64,000 nucleotides of DNA from Streptomyces sp. RKAG293 (GTDB lineage: Bacteria; Actinomycetota; Actinomycetes; Streptomycetales; Streptomycetaceae), in contig NZ_JAJOZB010000001.1 of assembly GCF_023701745.1 (NCBI RefSeq), forward strand, positions 2,610,501 through 2,674,500. The letters are read 5' to 3'. The notes under the pieces were generated by a model. That model did no database searches. It was not told where the DNA came from and saw only the letters and a program-made list of their open reading frames with translations. Made by a program: the position numbers and the translations under genes. The first letter of the stretch is position 1. Every line of letters starts with the position of its first letter. Positions 27,587-39,202 of the stretch are shown here, piece by piece.

Positions 27587-28693
27587 TCACGTCAAGAGCC
27601 TCGCCAGCGCCACCGCGCCCGCACCGCCGTCCGGCACCGGGACGACCCGCAGCCCCATCGCCAGCGCACGCCGCGACAGCCTGCCCAGCAACGGCCCCGC
27701 CGGAGCCAGCAGACCGCCGGTGACCACCAGGGGTTCGCCCGCCACGGGACGCAACGCGGCGACGGTCCTGCCGAGTTCAGCGGCCGCCGCGTCGAGCAGT
27801 TCCCCGGCCACCTGGTCGCCGGCCCGGTCGGCGGCGACGACCAGCGGGCTCAGTGCCGCCAGCCGCACCGGCGGCTGCGCGTACACCAGGGGCACGATCA
27901 GATCCCGCAGCTCCCCCAGCCGCTGCCGGTCCGTCTCCGCCACCGGCCCGGGGAGGCCCGCCGCTTCGCCGCCGGACGCCAGGTAGTGCGCCGCCACCGC
28001 GCCGACCAGCGAGGTCCAGGGCCCGCGCCCGGTCAGTGCCCGCAGCGCCGCCCTGACGGCCTCCCGGCCCAGCCAGAAGCCACCGCCCTCGTCACCGAGC
28101 AGCCACCCGTCACCGTCCACCGTCAGCTCCTGCCGGCGTCCGGTGATGCGTGCCGAAGCGGCGCCGGTCCCGGCGATGAGCAGCAGTCCGTCGGCGGGCA
28201 TGCCCGGCGCGGAGGCGAAGGCGATCTCGATGTCGCCGCGGACCGCCACCTTGGCGGCGTCGATGCCGGTCTCGGCGAGCGCCGCCCCGAGGCAGGACAG
28301 GGCGAGGTCGTGGCCGGCGTCGGGACCGGTGTCCGGGGCGGCGCCCGCGAAGCCGCCCAGCACGGCGGCCACCGAACCGCGCAGCTCCACCGGGACCGCG
28401 GCGCCGAGCGCGGCGGCCAGGTGCCGGGTCAGCTCCGGCCGCGGCACGCTCATCGCGTTGCCGGGACCGCCGGCGCCCTCGCCGATCACCCCGCCGGCGC
28501 GGCCGGCCCCGTCGGTCTCCGCCGGCCCGGTCCCGACCGTCGCCCCGGCCGTCGCCCCGGCCGTCGCCTCGGCCAGATAGGCGCGGATCCGGGTCCCGCC
28601 CGCGTCGATGCCGACCACCAGCGACCGTCCGGCCGGAGTGCGCCGGCGGCCGTCGTCACCGCGATGGCTTCGGTTGTGAATTTCATTCATCAC
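27587..28693 (-). CDS. BadF/BadG-type sugar kinase, probably N-acetylglucosamine kinase
   Basis: A 368-aa ASKHA-fold kinase. Phosphate-1 motif VVGIDAGGTRIRAYLAEAT, second phosphate motif LLLIAGTGAASARITGR, and WLLGDEGGGFWLGREAVRAAL, which is typical of GlcNAc/glucosamine kinases of this group. An Ala/Gly/Thr-rich insertion (residues ~37-70) is unusual. The start is GTG 28693 or ATG 28690; neither has a clear ribosome site. It is divergent from the RpiR regulator and upstream of the SIS gene. GlcNAc as substrate is inferred from family and context. Confidence 0.82.
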   Translation of the reverse strand: MMNEIHNRSHRGDDGRRRTPAGRSLVVGIDAGGTRIRAYLAEATAGATAGATVGTGPAETDGAGRAGGVIGEGAGGPGNAMSVPRPELTRHLAAALGAAVPVELRGSVAAVLGGFAGAAPDTGPDAGHDLALSCLGAALAETGIDAAKVAVRGDIEIAFASAPGMPADGLLLIAGTGAASARITGRRQELTVDGDGWLLGDEGGGFWLGREAVRAALRALTGRGPWTSLVGAVAAHYLASGGEAAGLPGPVAETDRQRLGELRDLIVPLVYAQPPVRLAALSPLVVAADRAGDQVAGELLDAAAAELGRTVAALRPVAGEPLVVTGGLLAPAGPLLGRLSRRALAMGLRVVPVPDGGAGAVALARLLT

Positions 28694-28751
28694 ACCGCAT
28701 GGTGATTGATAGATTCACTGACCGACAAGACCCCAGCCGAGACGAGTCGTC

Positions 28752-29630
28752 ATGGTCATCGCCCTGATCCGCTCCGAACTCCCCCGCATGTCCGATTCCT
28801 TGCGCAAGGTGGGCGAGCTGGTGCTGGCGGATCCGGTGGCGGCCACCCGTGGCTCCGCGGCCGAACTGGGCCGCCGTACGGGCACGTCACAGGCCACCGT
28901 CACGCGTTTCTGCCATGCGCTGGGCCTGGACTCCTACCAGCATCTGCTGATCGAGCTGGCACAGGAGCAGGGCCGCAGCCAGGGCGGCGACGGCGAGGGG
29001 CCGCTCAGTCCGGTGCTGGGCCCGGACATCGGCCCCGACGACGATCTCGACCATGTCGTCGCGGTGGTCGCCCAGGCCGATCTGCGGGCCCTGCGGCACA
29101 CCGTCGACAAACTGGACCGGGAGAGCCTGGAACGGGCCGCCCAGGCGCTCGCCAAGGCCCGCCGGATCGATGTGTACGGAGTCGGTGGCTCCGGGATCGC
29201 CGCCCGGGAGGCCGAGGCCCGGCTGTTCGGCATCGGCTGCGCCGCCCGCGGCTGGACCGAGGTGCACGCGGCGGAGACCTCCGCGGCACTGCTGACGCCC
29301 TCCGACGTGGCCGTGGCGATCTCGCACTCCGGCACGACGCGCGAGGCCCTGGACCCGCTGCGGCTGGCCGCGGAGCGCGGCGCGACCACGGTGGCCGTCA
29401 CCAGCGACCCGCGTTCACCGATCGCCCAGGCCGCCGACATCCGGCTCACCTCGGCCTCGGCGGAGACCAGCTTCCGGCGCGGCGGCTACGGCACCCGGCA
29501 CTCGGTCCTGCTGATCATCGACTGCCTGTCGGCCCGGGTCGCCCAGCTCACCTACGAGCGGGCCACCGCGGCGGTCGCGCTGACCGCCCACATCGCCGAC
29601 AGCCACACCGCCCGCGCCCGCCGCCGCTGA
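28752..29630 (+). CDS. RpiR-family transcriptional regulator
   Basis: 292 aa: an N-terminal HTH_6 domain (residues ~1-75; GRRTGTSQATVTRFCHALGL is the recognition helix region) and a C-terminal SIS sugar-phosphate sensor (residues ~125-270; VYGVGGSGIAAREAEARLFG and AISHSGTTREALDP). Such proteins sense a phosphosugar and control its catabolic genes. It is transcribed divergently from the kinase across a 58-bp AT-rich spacer, so it very likely controls the kinase and SIS genes. Start ATG 28752; the ribosome site is weak. Confidence 0.9.
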   Translation: MVIALIRSELPRMSDSLRKVGELVLADPVAATRGSAAELGRRTGTSQATVTRFCHALGLDSYQHLLIELAQEQGRSQGGDGEGPLSPVLGPDIGPDDDLDHVVAVVAQADLRALRHTVDKLDRESLERAAQALAKARRIDVYGVGGSGIAAREAEARLFGIGCAARGWTEVHAAETSAALLTPSDVAVAISHSGTTREALDPLRLAAERGATTVAVTSDPRSPIAQAADIRLTSASAETSFRRGGYGTRHSVLLIIDCLSARVAQLTYERATAAVALTAHIADSHTARARRR

Positions 29631-29711
29631 CCCGGCACAGCCGTAGGCGGCAGAGGGCGGAGGGCGGTCGGCAGAGGGCAGAAAAATACCCCCGTTCGCC
29701 GGGTGACTCCC

Positions 29712-29765
29712 GGCCTCAGTCGTCGGCCGAGCTGGGAAGGTCCAGCTCGGCCGACGGCTGAGGCC
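29712..29765. terminator. Very long hairpin between RpiR gene and rbpA
   Basis: A 24-bp stem (29712-29735 with 29742-29765) broken only by one G-T wobble, with a 6-nt loop. It lies between convergent stops, so it would act as a bidirectional terminator. Confidence 0.8.
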
Positions 29766-29825
29766 ACGGTCGGGCCCGCCCGGCGAACAAGGGGGATATC
29801 CGCGTGCCGTACGCGAGGAGATCGC

Positions 29826-30161
29826 TCAGATCTCGCCGCGGAGCTTCGCGAGGGCCTCGGCGAGGATCGCCTCGCCGTCGGCCGCGCTGCGCCGCTCCCG
29901 CACATAGGCCAGGTGCGTCTTGTACGGCTCGGTCCGCGGCGGCGCCGGCGGGTTCTCCTCGTCCTGCCCTGCCGGGAAACCACAGCGCGGGCAGTCCCAG
30001 GTCTCCGGGATCTGCGCGTCGCTGGCGAAACTCGGCTGGGTCTCGTGCCCGTTCGAGCACCAGAAGGAGATGCGGAGGCGTGGCGCGGACTCGCCGCGCT
30101 CGGCCTCTCCCATCGGCCCCGCTCCGACCCGACTGCCACGGATCGCGTTGCCACTTGCCAC
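29826..30161 (-). CDS. rbpA: RNA polymerase-binding protein RbpA
   Basis: 111 aa. It binds the principal sigma factor and stabilises the open complex in actinobacteria. Seen here: the N-terminal tail with AIRGSRVG, the core with CSNGH and CPRC metal-type ligands (FWCSNGHETQPSFASDA and DCPRCGFPAGQDEEN), and the C-terminal sigma-interacting segment KTHLAYVRERRSAADGEAIL. GTG 30161 has GGGAG 8 nt upstream. It is monocistronic with a candidate promoter at 30201-30228. Confidence 0.95.
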   Translation of the reverse strand: MASGNAIRGSRVGAGPMGEAERGESAPRLRISFWCSNGHETQPSFASDAQIPETWDCPRCGFPAGQDEENPPAPPRTEPYKTHLAYVRERRSAADGEAILAEALAKLRGEI

Positions 30162-30200
30162 GGTCGTAACTCCCTGCGTGATGGTGCTGCGAGGTCGCCC

Positions 30201-30228
30201 AGTTTACGGAGACCTTACGTGCCGTCCA
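30201..30228 (-). promoter_or_regulatory. Candidate rbpA promoter
   Basis: On the minus strand TGGACG (30228-30223), 16 bp, then TAAACT (30206-30201), giving a start about 35 nt before the GTG. I saw no convincing sigma-R box. Confidence 0.4.
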
Positions 30229-30332
30229 GTGGCAGGTGGTGTACCCGGCCCCGTAGGACGCCCTCCCATGATAAGCCGCGTTTGCGACGAGGCGTCAGTT
30301 CTCCCTGGACTCAGGGGAGTACGCCGCGGGGG

Positions 30333-30569
30333 TTACTTCTGGAACTTGAGCACCAGACCAAGTACGACAATGCACGTAAACCACAACAGACCGATCACCA
30401 CGGTGATCCGGTCGAGGTTGCGCTCGGCCACCGAGGAGCCGCCGACGGAGGACTGCATGCCACCACCGAACATGTCCGAGAGGCCGCCGCCCTTCCCCTT
30501 GTGCATCAGCACCAGCAGCAGAAGCAGCAGGCTGAAGATGATGAGGGCGATGGAGAACCCGACTACCAC
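30333..30569 (-). CDS. secG: Preprotein translocase subunit SecG
   Basis: A 78-aa membrane protein with two helices (VVGFSIALIIFSLLLLLLVL and ITVVIGLLWFTCIVVLGLVL) joined by a Gly/Ser-rich loop containing KGKGGGLSDMFGGGM, the standard SecG layout. It assists SecYE. The start is GTG 30569; longer readings only add hydrophilic residues unlike the family. It follows tpiA by 120 bp on the same strand, the usual gap-pgk-tpi-secG order. Confidence 0.93.
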   Translation of the reverse strand: MVVGFSIALIIFSLLLLLLVLMHKGKGGGLSDMFGGGMQSSVGGSSVAERNLDRITVVIGLLWFTCIVVLGLVLKFQK

Positions 30570-30689
30570 GGCTGGACCAACTCTCTCGACTACAAATGGA
30601 CGGCGCAGGGCCGAACCGGGCGCCAGTGCGCCGGTCCGGCCCCGACAGGGTACTTCGTGCGGGCCCGCTAGGCCCACCGCCTGCTGGTC

Positions 30690-31466
30690 CTACTGGTCCC
30701 GGAAGCGGACGATCTTGACGAACTCCTCCGCGTCGAGCGCCGCGCCACCGATCAGGGCGCCGTCCACGTCCGGCTGCGCCATGATCGCCGCGACGTTTCC
30801 GGACTTGACCGAGCCGCCGTACTGGATACGGACCTTTTCGGCCAGTTCCTGGCTGTACAGCTCGGCGAGGCGGCCGCGGATGGCACCGCAGACCTCCTGC
30901 GCGTCCTCGGGGGTGGCGACCTCGCCGGTGCCGATCGCCCACACGGGCTCGTACGCGACGACGATCGTCTCGGCCTGCTCGGCCGGGATGTCCCGCAGCG
31001 CGCCGTCGAGCTGGGCGAGGGTGTGCGGGACCTGCTGACCGGCCTTGCGGACGTCCAGGCCCTCACCGACGCACAGGATCGGGGTCAGCCCGTGCCGGTA
31101 GGCGGCCTTGATCTTGGCGTTGACGAGTTCCTCGTCCTCACCGTGGTACTGGCGTCGCTCGCTGTGACCGATGGCCACGAACGTGCACTTCAGTTTGGCC
31201 AGCATCGATCCGGCGATCTCACCGGTGTACGCACCGGAATCGTGCGCGGAGAGGTCCTGGGCGCCGTACTTGATCTTCAGCTTGTCGCCGTCGACGAGGG
31301 TCTGCACCGACCGCAGGTCGATGTAGGGCGGCAGGACGGCGACCTCGACGGCGTCGTAGTCCTTGTCGGTGAGCGCGAAGGCGAGCTTCTGGACGTGCGC
31401 GATGGCCTCGAGGTGGTTGAGGTTCATCTTCCAGTTGCCGGCCATCAGCGGGGTACGGGTGCTCAT
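30690..31466 (-). CDS. tpiA: Triosephosphate isomerase
   Basis: 258 aa. Active-site lysine in GNWKMNL, catalytic histidine in AIGHSERR, catalytic glutamate in [12 protein letters not shown], and phosphate loop GGSVKSGN. It converts DHAP to glyceraldehyde-3-P. ATG 31466 lies 6 bp after the pgk stop, so the two are co-transcribed. Confidence 0.97.
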   Translation of the reverse strand: MSTRTPLMAGNWKMNLNHLEAIAHVQKLAFALTDKDYDAVEVAVLPPYIDLRSVQTLVDGDKLKIKYGAQDLSAHDSGAYTGEIAGSMLAKLKCTFVAIGHSERRQYHGEDEELVNAKIKAAYRHGLTPILCVGEGLDVRKAGQQVPHTLAQLDGALRDIPAEQAETIVVAYEPVWAIGTGEVATPEDAQEVCGAIRGRLAELYSQELAEKVRIQYGGSVKSGNVAAIMAQPDVDGALIGGAALDAEEFVKIVRFRDQ

Positions 31467-31472
31467 GCTGGG

Positions 31473-32687
31473 TCAGTCCTCCAGTGCGGCGAGGCCGGGG
31501 AGCGTCTTGCCCTCGAGGTATTCGAGGCTCGCGCCGCCACCGGTCGAGATGTGGCCGAAAGCGTTCTCGTCGAAGCCGAGGATGCGCACGGCCGCGGCCG
31601 AGTCACCGCCGCCGACCACGGTGAACGCTGGGCTGTCGATCAGTGCCTGGGCGACCGCGCGGGTGCCCTCGGCGTAGTCGGGGTGCTCGAAGACACCCAT
31701 CGGGCCGTTCCAGAACACGGTGGCCGCGTCGGCGAGCTTCGAGGCGAAGAGCGCACCGGACTCCGGACCGATGTCCAGGCCCATCACGTCGGCCGGGATG
31801 GCGTCGACGTCCACGGTCACCGGGTTGGTCGGCGCCTGCGCCTTGAGGTCGGGGAACGCGCCGGCGGCGACGACGTCGACCGGCAGTACGAACTCCACGC
31901 CCTTGGCCTCGGCGCGCTTGAGGTACTCCTGGACGACCGGGATCTGGTCCTCCTGGAGCATGCTCTTGCCGACCTCGTGGCCCTGGGCCTTGAGGAAGGT
32001 GAAGACCATGCCGCCGCCGATCAGGATCCGGTCGGCCTTCTCCAGCAGGTGGTCGATGACGCCGAGCTTGTCGGAGACCTTCGCCCCGCCGAGCACGACC
32101 GCGTACGGCCGCTTCACCTCGGAGGTGAGCTTCTTCAGTACGTCGACCTCGGTGGCGATCAGACCGCCCGCGGCGTGCGGGAGGCGCGCCGGGAGGTCGA
32201 ACACGGAGGCGTGCTTGCGGTGCACGGCGCCGAAGCCGTCACCGACGTAGAGGTCCGCGAGCGATGCCAGGCGGTCGGCGAAGGCGCCGCGCTCGCCGTC
32301 GTCCTTCGCGGTCTCGCCCGCGTTGAACCGCAGGTTCTCCAGCAGTACCACGCCACCGTCGGCCAGCCCGGCCACGGCCGCCTGCGCGCTGTCCCCGACC
32401 GTGTCGGCCGCGAACACGACGTCCGTGCCGAGCAGTTCGCCGAGGCGTACGGCGACCGGTGCGAGCGAGAACTGCGGGTCGGGCTCGCCCTTGGGGCGGC
32501 CCAGGTGGGAGGCGACGATCACCTTCGCGCCCGCGGCGACGAGCTTGGTGATGGTCGGGACGGCGGCGCGGATCCGGCCGTCGTCGGTGATGGTGTCGCC
32601 GGAGAGCGGCACGTTCAGGTCGGCGCGGACGAACACCCGCTTGCCCGCGACCTGTCCCTCGTTCAGGAGGTCGTCGATCGTCTTCAT
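31473..32687 (-). CDS. pgk: Phosphoglycerate kinase
   Basis: A 404-aa two-domain kinase. N-domain [12 protein letters not shown] and SHLGRPKG, hinge and nucleotide site [15 protein letters not shown]-terminal [13 protein letters not shown]. It makes ATP from 1,3-bisphosphoglycerate. ATG 32687 is chosen over longer readings because it starts at the conserved MKTIDDLL. A strong hairpin (32717-32760) lies between gap and this gene. Confidence 0.97.
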   Translation of the reverse strand: MKTIDDLLNEGQVAGKRVFVRADLNVPLSGDTITDDGRIRAAVPTITKLVAAGAKVIVASHLGRPKGEPDPQFSLAPVAVRLGELLGTDVVFAADTVGDSAQAAVAGLADGGVVLLENLRFNAGETAKDDGERGAFADRLASLADLYVGDGFGAVHRKHASVFDLPARLPHAAGGLIATEVDVLKKLTSEVKRPYAVVLGGAKVSDKLGVIDHLLEKADRILIGGGMVFTFLKAQGHEVGKSMLQEDQIPVVQEYLKRAEAKGVEFVLPVDVVAAGAFPDLKAQAPTNPVTVDVDAIPADVMGLDIGPESGALFASKLADAATVFWNGPMGVFEHPDYAEGTRAVAQALIDSPAFTVVGGGDSAAAVRILGFDENAFGHISTGGGASLEYLEGKTLPGLAALED

Positions 32688-32716
32688 ATCCGGTGGGCTC
32701 CTCGTGGTCGACAAGG

Positions 32717-32760
32717 GACAGGGCCCGGCCGACGCGTCATCGCGTCGGCCGAGCCCTGTC
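32717..32760 (-). terminator. Hairpin between gap and pgk
   Basis: Two stacked perfect stems (8 bp, 32717-32724 with 32753-32760; 10 bp, 32727-32736 with 32741-32750) separated by a 2x2 internal loop, with a TCAT loop. It starts 29 bp after the gap stop and ends 30 bp before the pgk ATG, so it could terminate, attenuate or protect the gap message. Confidence 0.75.
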
Positions 32761-32788
32761 ACTCACATCTGCGTGGCTAGGCCGTGAC

Positions 32789-34177
<1,389 letters not shown>

Positions 34178-35155
34178 TCAGCCGACCATTTCCTCGGTGA
34201 GGTTCGCCTCGGTGCCGGGCATCCCCATGTCGGAGGCACGCTTGTCGGCCATCGCCAGCAGCCGGCGGATGCGGCCGGCGACCGCGTCCTTGGTCAGCGG
34301 CGGCTCGGCGAGCGAGCCCAGCTCCTCCAGCGACGCCTGCTTGTGCTCGATCCGCAGCCGGCCGGCCGCCGCGAGGTGCTCGGGGACCTCCTCGCCGAGG
34401 ATCTCCAGGGCACGCTGCACCCGGGCGCCGGCCGCGACCGCGGCCCGCGCGGAACGGCGCAGGTTCGCGTCGTCGAAGTTCGCCAGCCGGTTGGCGGTGG
34501 CCCGGACCTCGCGGCGCATCCGGCGCTCCTCCCAGGCCAGGACGGAGTCATGGGCGCCGAGCCGGGTCAGCAGCGCGCCGATCGCGTCGCCGTCCCGTAC
34601 GACGACCCGGTCGACGTTGCGCACCTCGCGGGCCTTGGCCGGGATCTGCAGCCTGCGGGCCGCGCCGACCAGCGCCAGCGCTGCCTCGGGGCCGGGGCAG
34701 GTGACCTCCAGCGACGAGGAGCGGCCCGGCTCGGTGAGCGAGCCGTGGGCCAGGAAGGCGCCGCGCCAGGCCGCCTCGGCGTCACAGGTGGCGCCGGAGA
34801 CGACCTGCGGGGGCAGGCCCCGGATGGGGCGGCCGCGGCCGTCCACCAGACCCGTCTGCCGCGCCAGCTGGTCACCGCCGGCGACCACTCTGACCACGTA
34901 CCGGCTGCCGCGGCGCAGCCCGCCGGGGGCCATCACCACCAGGTCGGAGGAGTGGCCGAAGATCTCCAGGATGTCCTTCCGCAGCCGCCGGGCCGCGATC
35001 CCGGTGTCGAGCTCCGCCTCGATCACGATGCGGCCGCTCACCAGGTGCAGACCGCCCGCGAACCGCAGGATCGACGAGACCTCCGCCTTCCGGCAGCAGG
35101 TCCGGGTGACGGGGAGCCGGGAAATCTCATCCTTCACCGCTGCCGTCATCGCCAT
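34178..35155 (-). CDS. whiA: Sporulation regulator WhiA
   Basis: 325 aa. The N-terminal two thirds is a LAGLIDADG homing-endonuclease-like fold without nuclease residues ([33 protein letters not shown]). The C-terminus is an HTH ([20 protein letters not shown], then [11 protein letters not shown]). WhiA acts with WhiB to stop growth and begin septation in aerial hyphae. Compared with the Streptomyces sequence as I remember it, the extreme C-terminus is a few residues shorter. ATG 35155 lies inside the 3' end of yvcK (10-bp overlap). Confidence 0.95.
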   Translation of the reverse strand: MAMTAAVKDEISRLPVTRTCCRKAEVSSILRFAGGLHLVSGRIVIEAELDTGIAARRLRKDILEIFGHSSDLVVMAPGGLRRGSRYVVRVVAGGDQLARQTGLVDGRGRPIRGLPPQVVSGATCDAEAAWRGAFLAHGSLTEPGRSSSLEVTCPGPEAALALVGAARRLQIPAKAREVRNVDRVVVRDGDAIGALLTRLGAHDSVLAWEERRMRREVRATANRLANFDDANLRRSARAAVAAGARVQRALEILGEEVPEHLAAAGRLRIEHKQASLEELGSLAEPPLTKDAVAGRIRRLLAMADKRASDMGMPGTEANLTEEMVG

Positions 35156-36153
35156 GGGCCGATCCTTCCACGCATACGAAAAATCCGGTCATACGCGGTG
35201 GCCAACAGCTCCGGATCGTGCCGCGGCCCGTCAGGGGCCGCTATCCGCGCCAGCTCGACCGTGCCGCACAACCGTTCGGCAGCCTGGGCCAGGCTCTCCC
35301 GGTCGGGCACGGCGGCCTCATCGGCCAACACCACGTCGATGGTGAGTTTAGGGGCGTGTCGGGCCAAAACCTCCAAGTGACGCTGCGGAGAAAAGCCGTC
35401 GGTTTCCCCCGGCTGGGGTGCGAGGTTCAGTGTGAGGACCTTGCGAGCCCGGGTGTTCACCAGTGCGTCGGCCAGTTCCGGGACCAGCAGATGCGGGATC
35501 ACCGAGGAGAACCAGGACCCCGGTCCGAGGACCACCCAGTCGGCGTCCAGGACCGCCTGGACGGCCTCCGGAACGGCCGGCGGATCGGCCGGCAGCAACC
35601 AGACTTCCTGCACGTCACCGGGGGTGAGGGCGACCGTGGCCTGGCCCCGTACGGTGGTGGTCTCGTCGGGCTTCTCGGGGTCGTGCCCGCGGACGCTCGC
35701 ATGGAGGTCCAGCGGCACCGCGGACATGGGCAGCACCCGGCCGTGCGCACCCAGTAGCCGGCCGACCCATTCGAGTGCCGCGACCTCGTCGTTGAGCTGC
35801 TCCCAGAGGGCGACAATCAGCAGATTGCCTACGGCGTGTCCGTGCAGATCGCCCTTGCTGACGAAGCGGTGCTGGATCACCTGCGCCCAGGTCCGCCCCC
35901 ACTCGTCGTCCCCACACAGCGCGGCCAGCGCCTTGCGCAGGTCACCGGGGGGCAGGACGCCCATCTCCTCGCGCAGCCGGCCGCTGGAACCGCCGTCGTC
36001 GGCGACGGTGACGACGGCGGTCAGGTCGCCGGTGATCCGGCGCAGGGCGCTCAGCGACGCGGACAGGCCGTGGCCGCCGCCCAGGGCGACCACTTTCGGC
36101 GGTACTCCGGAGCGACGGCTCGTGCGACGCAGGCGCCGTGCCGTCCGGATCAC
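35146..36153 (-). CDS. yvcK: YvcK/CofD-like gluconeogenesis factor
   Basis: 335 aa. Nucleotide/phosphate-binding start [19 protein letters not shown], then [35 protein letters not shown] and [19 protein letters not shown]. These UDP-sugar-binding proteins coordinate cell-wall precursor flow and carbon use in Gram-positives. GTG 36153 overlaps the rapZ TGA by four bases, and a basic stretch of ~18 residues precedes the core. The uvrC-rapZ-yvcK-whiA order is the classic one. Confidence 0.93.
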   Translation of the reverse strand: MIRTARRLRRTSRRSGVPPKVVALGGGHGLSASLSALRRITGDLTAVVTVADDGGSSGRLREEMGVLPPGDLRKALAALCGDDEWGRTWAQVIQHRFVSKGDLHGHAVGNLLIVALWEQLNDEVAALEWVGRLLGAHGRVLPMSAVPLDLHASVRGHDPEKPDETTTVRGQATVALTPGDVQEVWLLPADPPAVPEAVQAVLDADWVVLGPGSWFSSVIPHLLVPELADALVNTRARKVLTLNLAPQPGETDGFSPQRHLEVLARHAPKLTIDVVLADEAAVPDRESLAQAAERLCGTVELARIAAPDGPRHDPELLATAYDRIFRMRGRIGPWR

Positions 36154-37073
36154 TCGCGCCCCATGTCCCGGTGGACGATGACGGTCTCCACCCCGTCCGA
36201 GGAGAGCCGCGCGGCGAGCCGCTCGGACATCGCGACACTGCGGTGCTTGCCGCCGGTGCAGCCGACGGCGATGGTCACGTACCGCTTGCCCTCCCGGCGG
36301 TAGCCGGCGGCGATGATGTGCAGCAGCTCGGCGTACCGGTCCAGGAACTCCTTGGCGCCGGGCTGGTTGAAGACGTACTGGGCGACCTCGTCGTTCAGCC
36401 CGGTGTACGGGCGCAGCTCCGGGACCCAGTGCGGGTTCGGGATGAACCGGCAGTCGACCACCAGGTCCGCGTCGACCGGGAGCCCGTACTTGAAGCCGAA
36501 GGACATGACGGTCGCCCGCAGCTCGGGCTCCTCGTCGCCCGCGAACTGGGCGTCCATCTTCGACCGCAGCTCGTGCACGTTCAGGCTGGAGGTGTCGATC
36601 ACCAGGTCGGCCTCGCCGCGCAGCTCGCGCAGCAGGTCGCGCTCCTTGGCGATGCCGTCCACGATCCGGCCGTCGCCCTGCAGCGGGTGCGGGCGGCGGA
36701 CGGACTCGAAGCGGCGCACCAGGAGGTCGTCGGAGGCCTCCAGGAACACCACGCGGCGCTTGACGCCCTTGGTGTCGAGGTCCGCCAGCGACTCCCGCAG
36801 GTTGTCGAAGAAGCGGCGGCCGCGGACGTCCACGACGACCGCGATCCGCGCCACGTTGCCCTGCGAGCGCGCGCCGAGGTCCACCATGGTGGGGATCAGG
36901 GCGGGCGGCAGGTTGTCCACGACGAACCAGCCGAGGTCCTCGAGGCACTTGGCCGCGGTGCTGCGGCCGGCTCCGGACATGCCGGAGATGATCACCAGTT
37001 CGGGGATGGCCTCGGCGGCCTCACCCGCTCCACCGGTCGTCACGGTTGCTCCGTCTCCGTCGTTCTCTGTCAT
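36150..37073 (-). CDS. rapZ: RapZ-family nucleotide-binding protein
   Basis: 307 aa. N-terminal P-loop reads [12 protein letters not shown], so the usual Walker lysine is Arg; my recollection is that this occurs in actinobacterial homologues. Further blocks: [35 protein letters not shown] and the C-terminal [19 protein letters not shown] ligand-binding region. Enterobacterial RapZ controls glucosamine-6-P synthase mRNA; in Streptomyces the partner is not established. ATG 37073, 45 bp from uvrC. Confidence 0.93.
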   Translation of the reverse strand: MTENDGDGATVTTGGAGEAAEAIPELVIISGMSGAGRSTAAKCLEDLGWFVVDNLPPALIPTMVDLGARSQGNVARIAVVVDVRGRRFFDNLRESLADLDTKGVKRRVVFLEASDDLLVRRFESVRRPHPLQGDGRIVDGIAKERDLLRELRGEADLVIDTSSLNVHELRSKMDAQFAGDEEPELRATVMSFGFKYGLPVDADLVVDCRFIPNPHWVPELRPYTGLNDEVAQYVFNQPGAKEFLDRYAELLHIIAAGYRREGKRYVTIAVGCTGGKHRSVAMSERLAARLSSDGVETVIVHRDMGRE

Positions 37074-37118
37074 CGCTGTCTCCCCCGTTCCACTGAGGCG
37101 GCCCCCGGGTGCGGCCGT

Positions 37119-39128
37119 CTACTCATCCTCAATGATCTCTCCCGTGGCGGTGTTCACCGCGGGAACGGCGGGCGCGGCTCCGGCCAGGGCCGCGGCGACC
37201 GTCTCGGCCGTGCGGCGGCCGATGCCCGGCACCTCGCAGATCTGCTCCACCGTGGCGGCCCGCAGCCGCTTGAGCGAGCCGAAATGCTTCAGCAGCGCCT
37301 GGCGGCGTGTCTCGCCGAGGCCCGGCACCGCGTCCAGGGCGCCCGCCTTCATCGATTTCGATCGTTTGGTGCGCTGGTACGAGATCGCGAAGCGGTGTGC
37401 CTCATCCCGGATCCGCTGCAACAGGTACAGGCCCTCGCTCGTGCGGGGCAGGATCACCGGATCGTCGTCGTCCGGCAGCCAGACCTCTTCCAGGCGCTTG
37501 GCGAGGCCGCAGACGGCCACGTCCTCGATGCCCAGCTCCGCGAGTGCCCGCTGGGCGGCCGCGACCTGCGGCTGCCCGCCGTCGACGACGACGAGCTGCG
37601 GCGGGTACGCGAACTTGCGCGGCCGGCCGGTCTCCGGGTCGATGGGCCCGCCCACCGCCTCGGTGGCCTCGCCGCCCTCGGCGCCGACCTCGCCGCCGGC
37701 CGCGCCGACGTCCCACTCGCCCGTCTTCTGCTTCTCCTGCAGATAGCGGCGGAAGCGCCGGGAGATCACCTCGTGCATGGACCGGACGTCGTCCTGGCCC
37801 TCGAAGGACTTGATCTGGAAGCGGCGGTACTCGCTCTTGCGGGCCAGACCGTCCTCGAAGACCACCATCGAGGCGACCACGTCGTCACCCTGGAGGTGCG
37901 AGATGTCGAAGCACTCGATCCGCAGCGGAGCCGTCTCCAGCTCCAGCGCCACGGAGATCTCCTCCAGCGCCCGGGAGCGGGTGGTCAGGTCCGAGGCGCG
38001 CTTGGTCTTGTGCAGCGCGAGCGCCTGCTGCGCGTTGCGCTGCACGGTGACCATCAGGTCCTTCTTGTCGCCGCGCTGCGGGATCCGGAGGCTGACCTGC
38101 GAACCGCGCCGCTCGCCGAGCCACTGGGTGAGCGCCTCGGCGGTCTGCGGCATCGCCGGGACCAGCACCTCCTTGGGGACGCCCTCGCCCTTCTCGTCGC
38201 CGTAGAGCTGCTGCAGGGCGTGCTCGACGAGGCCGGCGGTGTCGACCGCCTCGACCTTGTCGGTGACCCAGCCGCGCTGTCCCCTGACCCGGCCGGCGCG
38301 GACGTGGAAGATCTGGACGGCCGCCTCCAGCTCGTCCTCGGCGACCGCGATCAGGTCGGCGTCGGTGGCGTCGTTGAACACCACAGCGTTCTTCTCCAGG
38401 GCCCGCTTGAGCGCTTCTATGTCGTCACGCAGCCTGGCGGCCCGCTCGTACTCCATCTCGCCGGCCGCCTCCCGCATCTGCTGCTCCAGGCGGCGCAGAT
38501 ACGTGCCGGTGCGGCCGGCCATGAAGTCGCAGAACTCCTCGGCGAGTTCACGGTGCTCGTCCGGGGTGACCCGGCCGACGCAGGGGGCGGCGCACTTGCC
38601 GATGTAGCCGAGCAGGCAGGGCCGGCCGATCTGCGCGGACCGCTTGAACACCCCCGCGGAGCAGGTCCGCACGGGGAAGACCCGCAGCATCAGGTCCACG
38701 GTCTCGCGGATCGCCCAGGCATGGGCGTACGGCCCGAAGTAGCGCACGCCCTTCTTCTTGGGCCCGCGCATCACCTGCACCCGGGGGAACTCCTCACCCA
38801 TGGTGACCGCCAGCGACGGATAGCTCTTGTCGTCCCGGTACTTGACGTTGAACCGGGGGTCGAACTCCTTGATCCAGGAGTACTCCAGCTGCAGCGCCTC
38901 GACCTCGGTGCCGACCACGGTCCACTCGACGGACGCGGCGGTCGTGACCATGGTGGCGGTGCGCTGGTGCAGGTTGGCGATGTCCTGGAAGTACGAGGAC
39001 AGCCGCTGGCGCAGGCTCTTCGCCTTGCCGACGTAGATCACCCGGCCGTGCTCGTCCCGGAACTTGTAGACCCCCGGCGAGTCGGGGATCTGACCCGGCT
39101 TCGGTCTGTAACTGGAGGGGTCTGCCAT
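37119..39128 (-). CDS. uvrC: Excinuclease ABC subunit C
   Basis: 669 aa. GIY-YIG nuclease (~residues 15-95; [20 protein letters not shown]), a Cys cluster with [13 protein letters not shown] motif [15 protein letters not shown], the RNase-H-like nuclease ([18 protein letters not shown]) and tandem helix-hairpin-helix at the end ([29 protein letters not shown]). It makes both incisions in nucleotide-excision repair. A Gly/Glu/Ala-rich insertion (residues ~470-490) is lineage-specific. ATG 39128. Confidence 0.96.
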   Translation of the reverse strand: MADPSSYRPKPGQIPDSPGVYKFRDEHGRVIYVGKAKSLRQRLSSYFQDIANLHQRTATMVTTAASVEWTVVGTEVEALQLEYSWIKEFDPRFNVKYRDDKSYPSLAVTMGEEFPRVQVMRGPKKKGVRYFGPYAHAWAIRETVDLMLRVFPVRTCSAGVFKRSAQIGRPCLLGYIGKCAAPCVGRVTPDEHRELAEEFCDFMAGRTGTYLRRLEQQMREAAGEMEYERAARLRDDIEALKRALEKNAVVFNDATDADLIAVAEDELEAAVQIFHVRAGRVRGQRGWVTDKVEAVDTAGLVEHALQQLYGDEKGEGVPKEVLVPAMPQTAEALTQWLGERRGSQVSLRIPQRGDKKDLMVTVQRNAQQALALHKTKRASDLTTRSRALEEISVALELETAPLRIECFDISHLQGDDVVASMVVFEDGLARKSEYRRFQIKSFEGQDDVRSMHEVISRRFRRYLQEKQKTGEWDVGAAGGEVGAEGGEATEAVGGPIDPETGRPRKFAYPPQLVVVDGGQPQVAAAQRALAELGIEDVAVCGLAKRLEEVWLPDDDDPVILPRTSEGLYLLQRIRDEAHRFAISYQRTKRSKSMKAGALDAVPGLGETRRQALLKHFGSLKRLRAATVEQICEVPGIGRRTAETVAAALAGAAPAVPAVNTATGEIIEDE

Positions 39129-39154
39129 GCCACCACCCTACTGGCGGGCGGTGA

Positions 39155-39197
39155 CATTCCCGGTCCCGGCACGGGTCACGCGCGGGGACCGGGAATG
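39155..39197 (-). terminator. Terminator after the anchored Ala-rich protein gene
   Basis: A perfect 13-bp stem CATTCCCGGTCCC / GGGACCGGGAATG (39155-39167 with 39185-39197), 17-nt loop, between the stop at 39203 and uvrC. Confidence 0.75.
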
Positions 39198-39202
39198 ACG
39201 GT

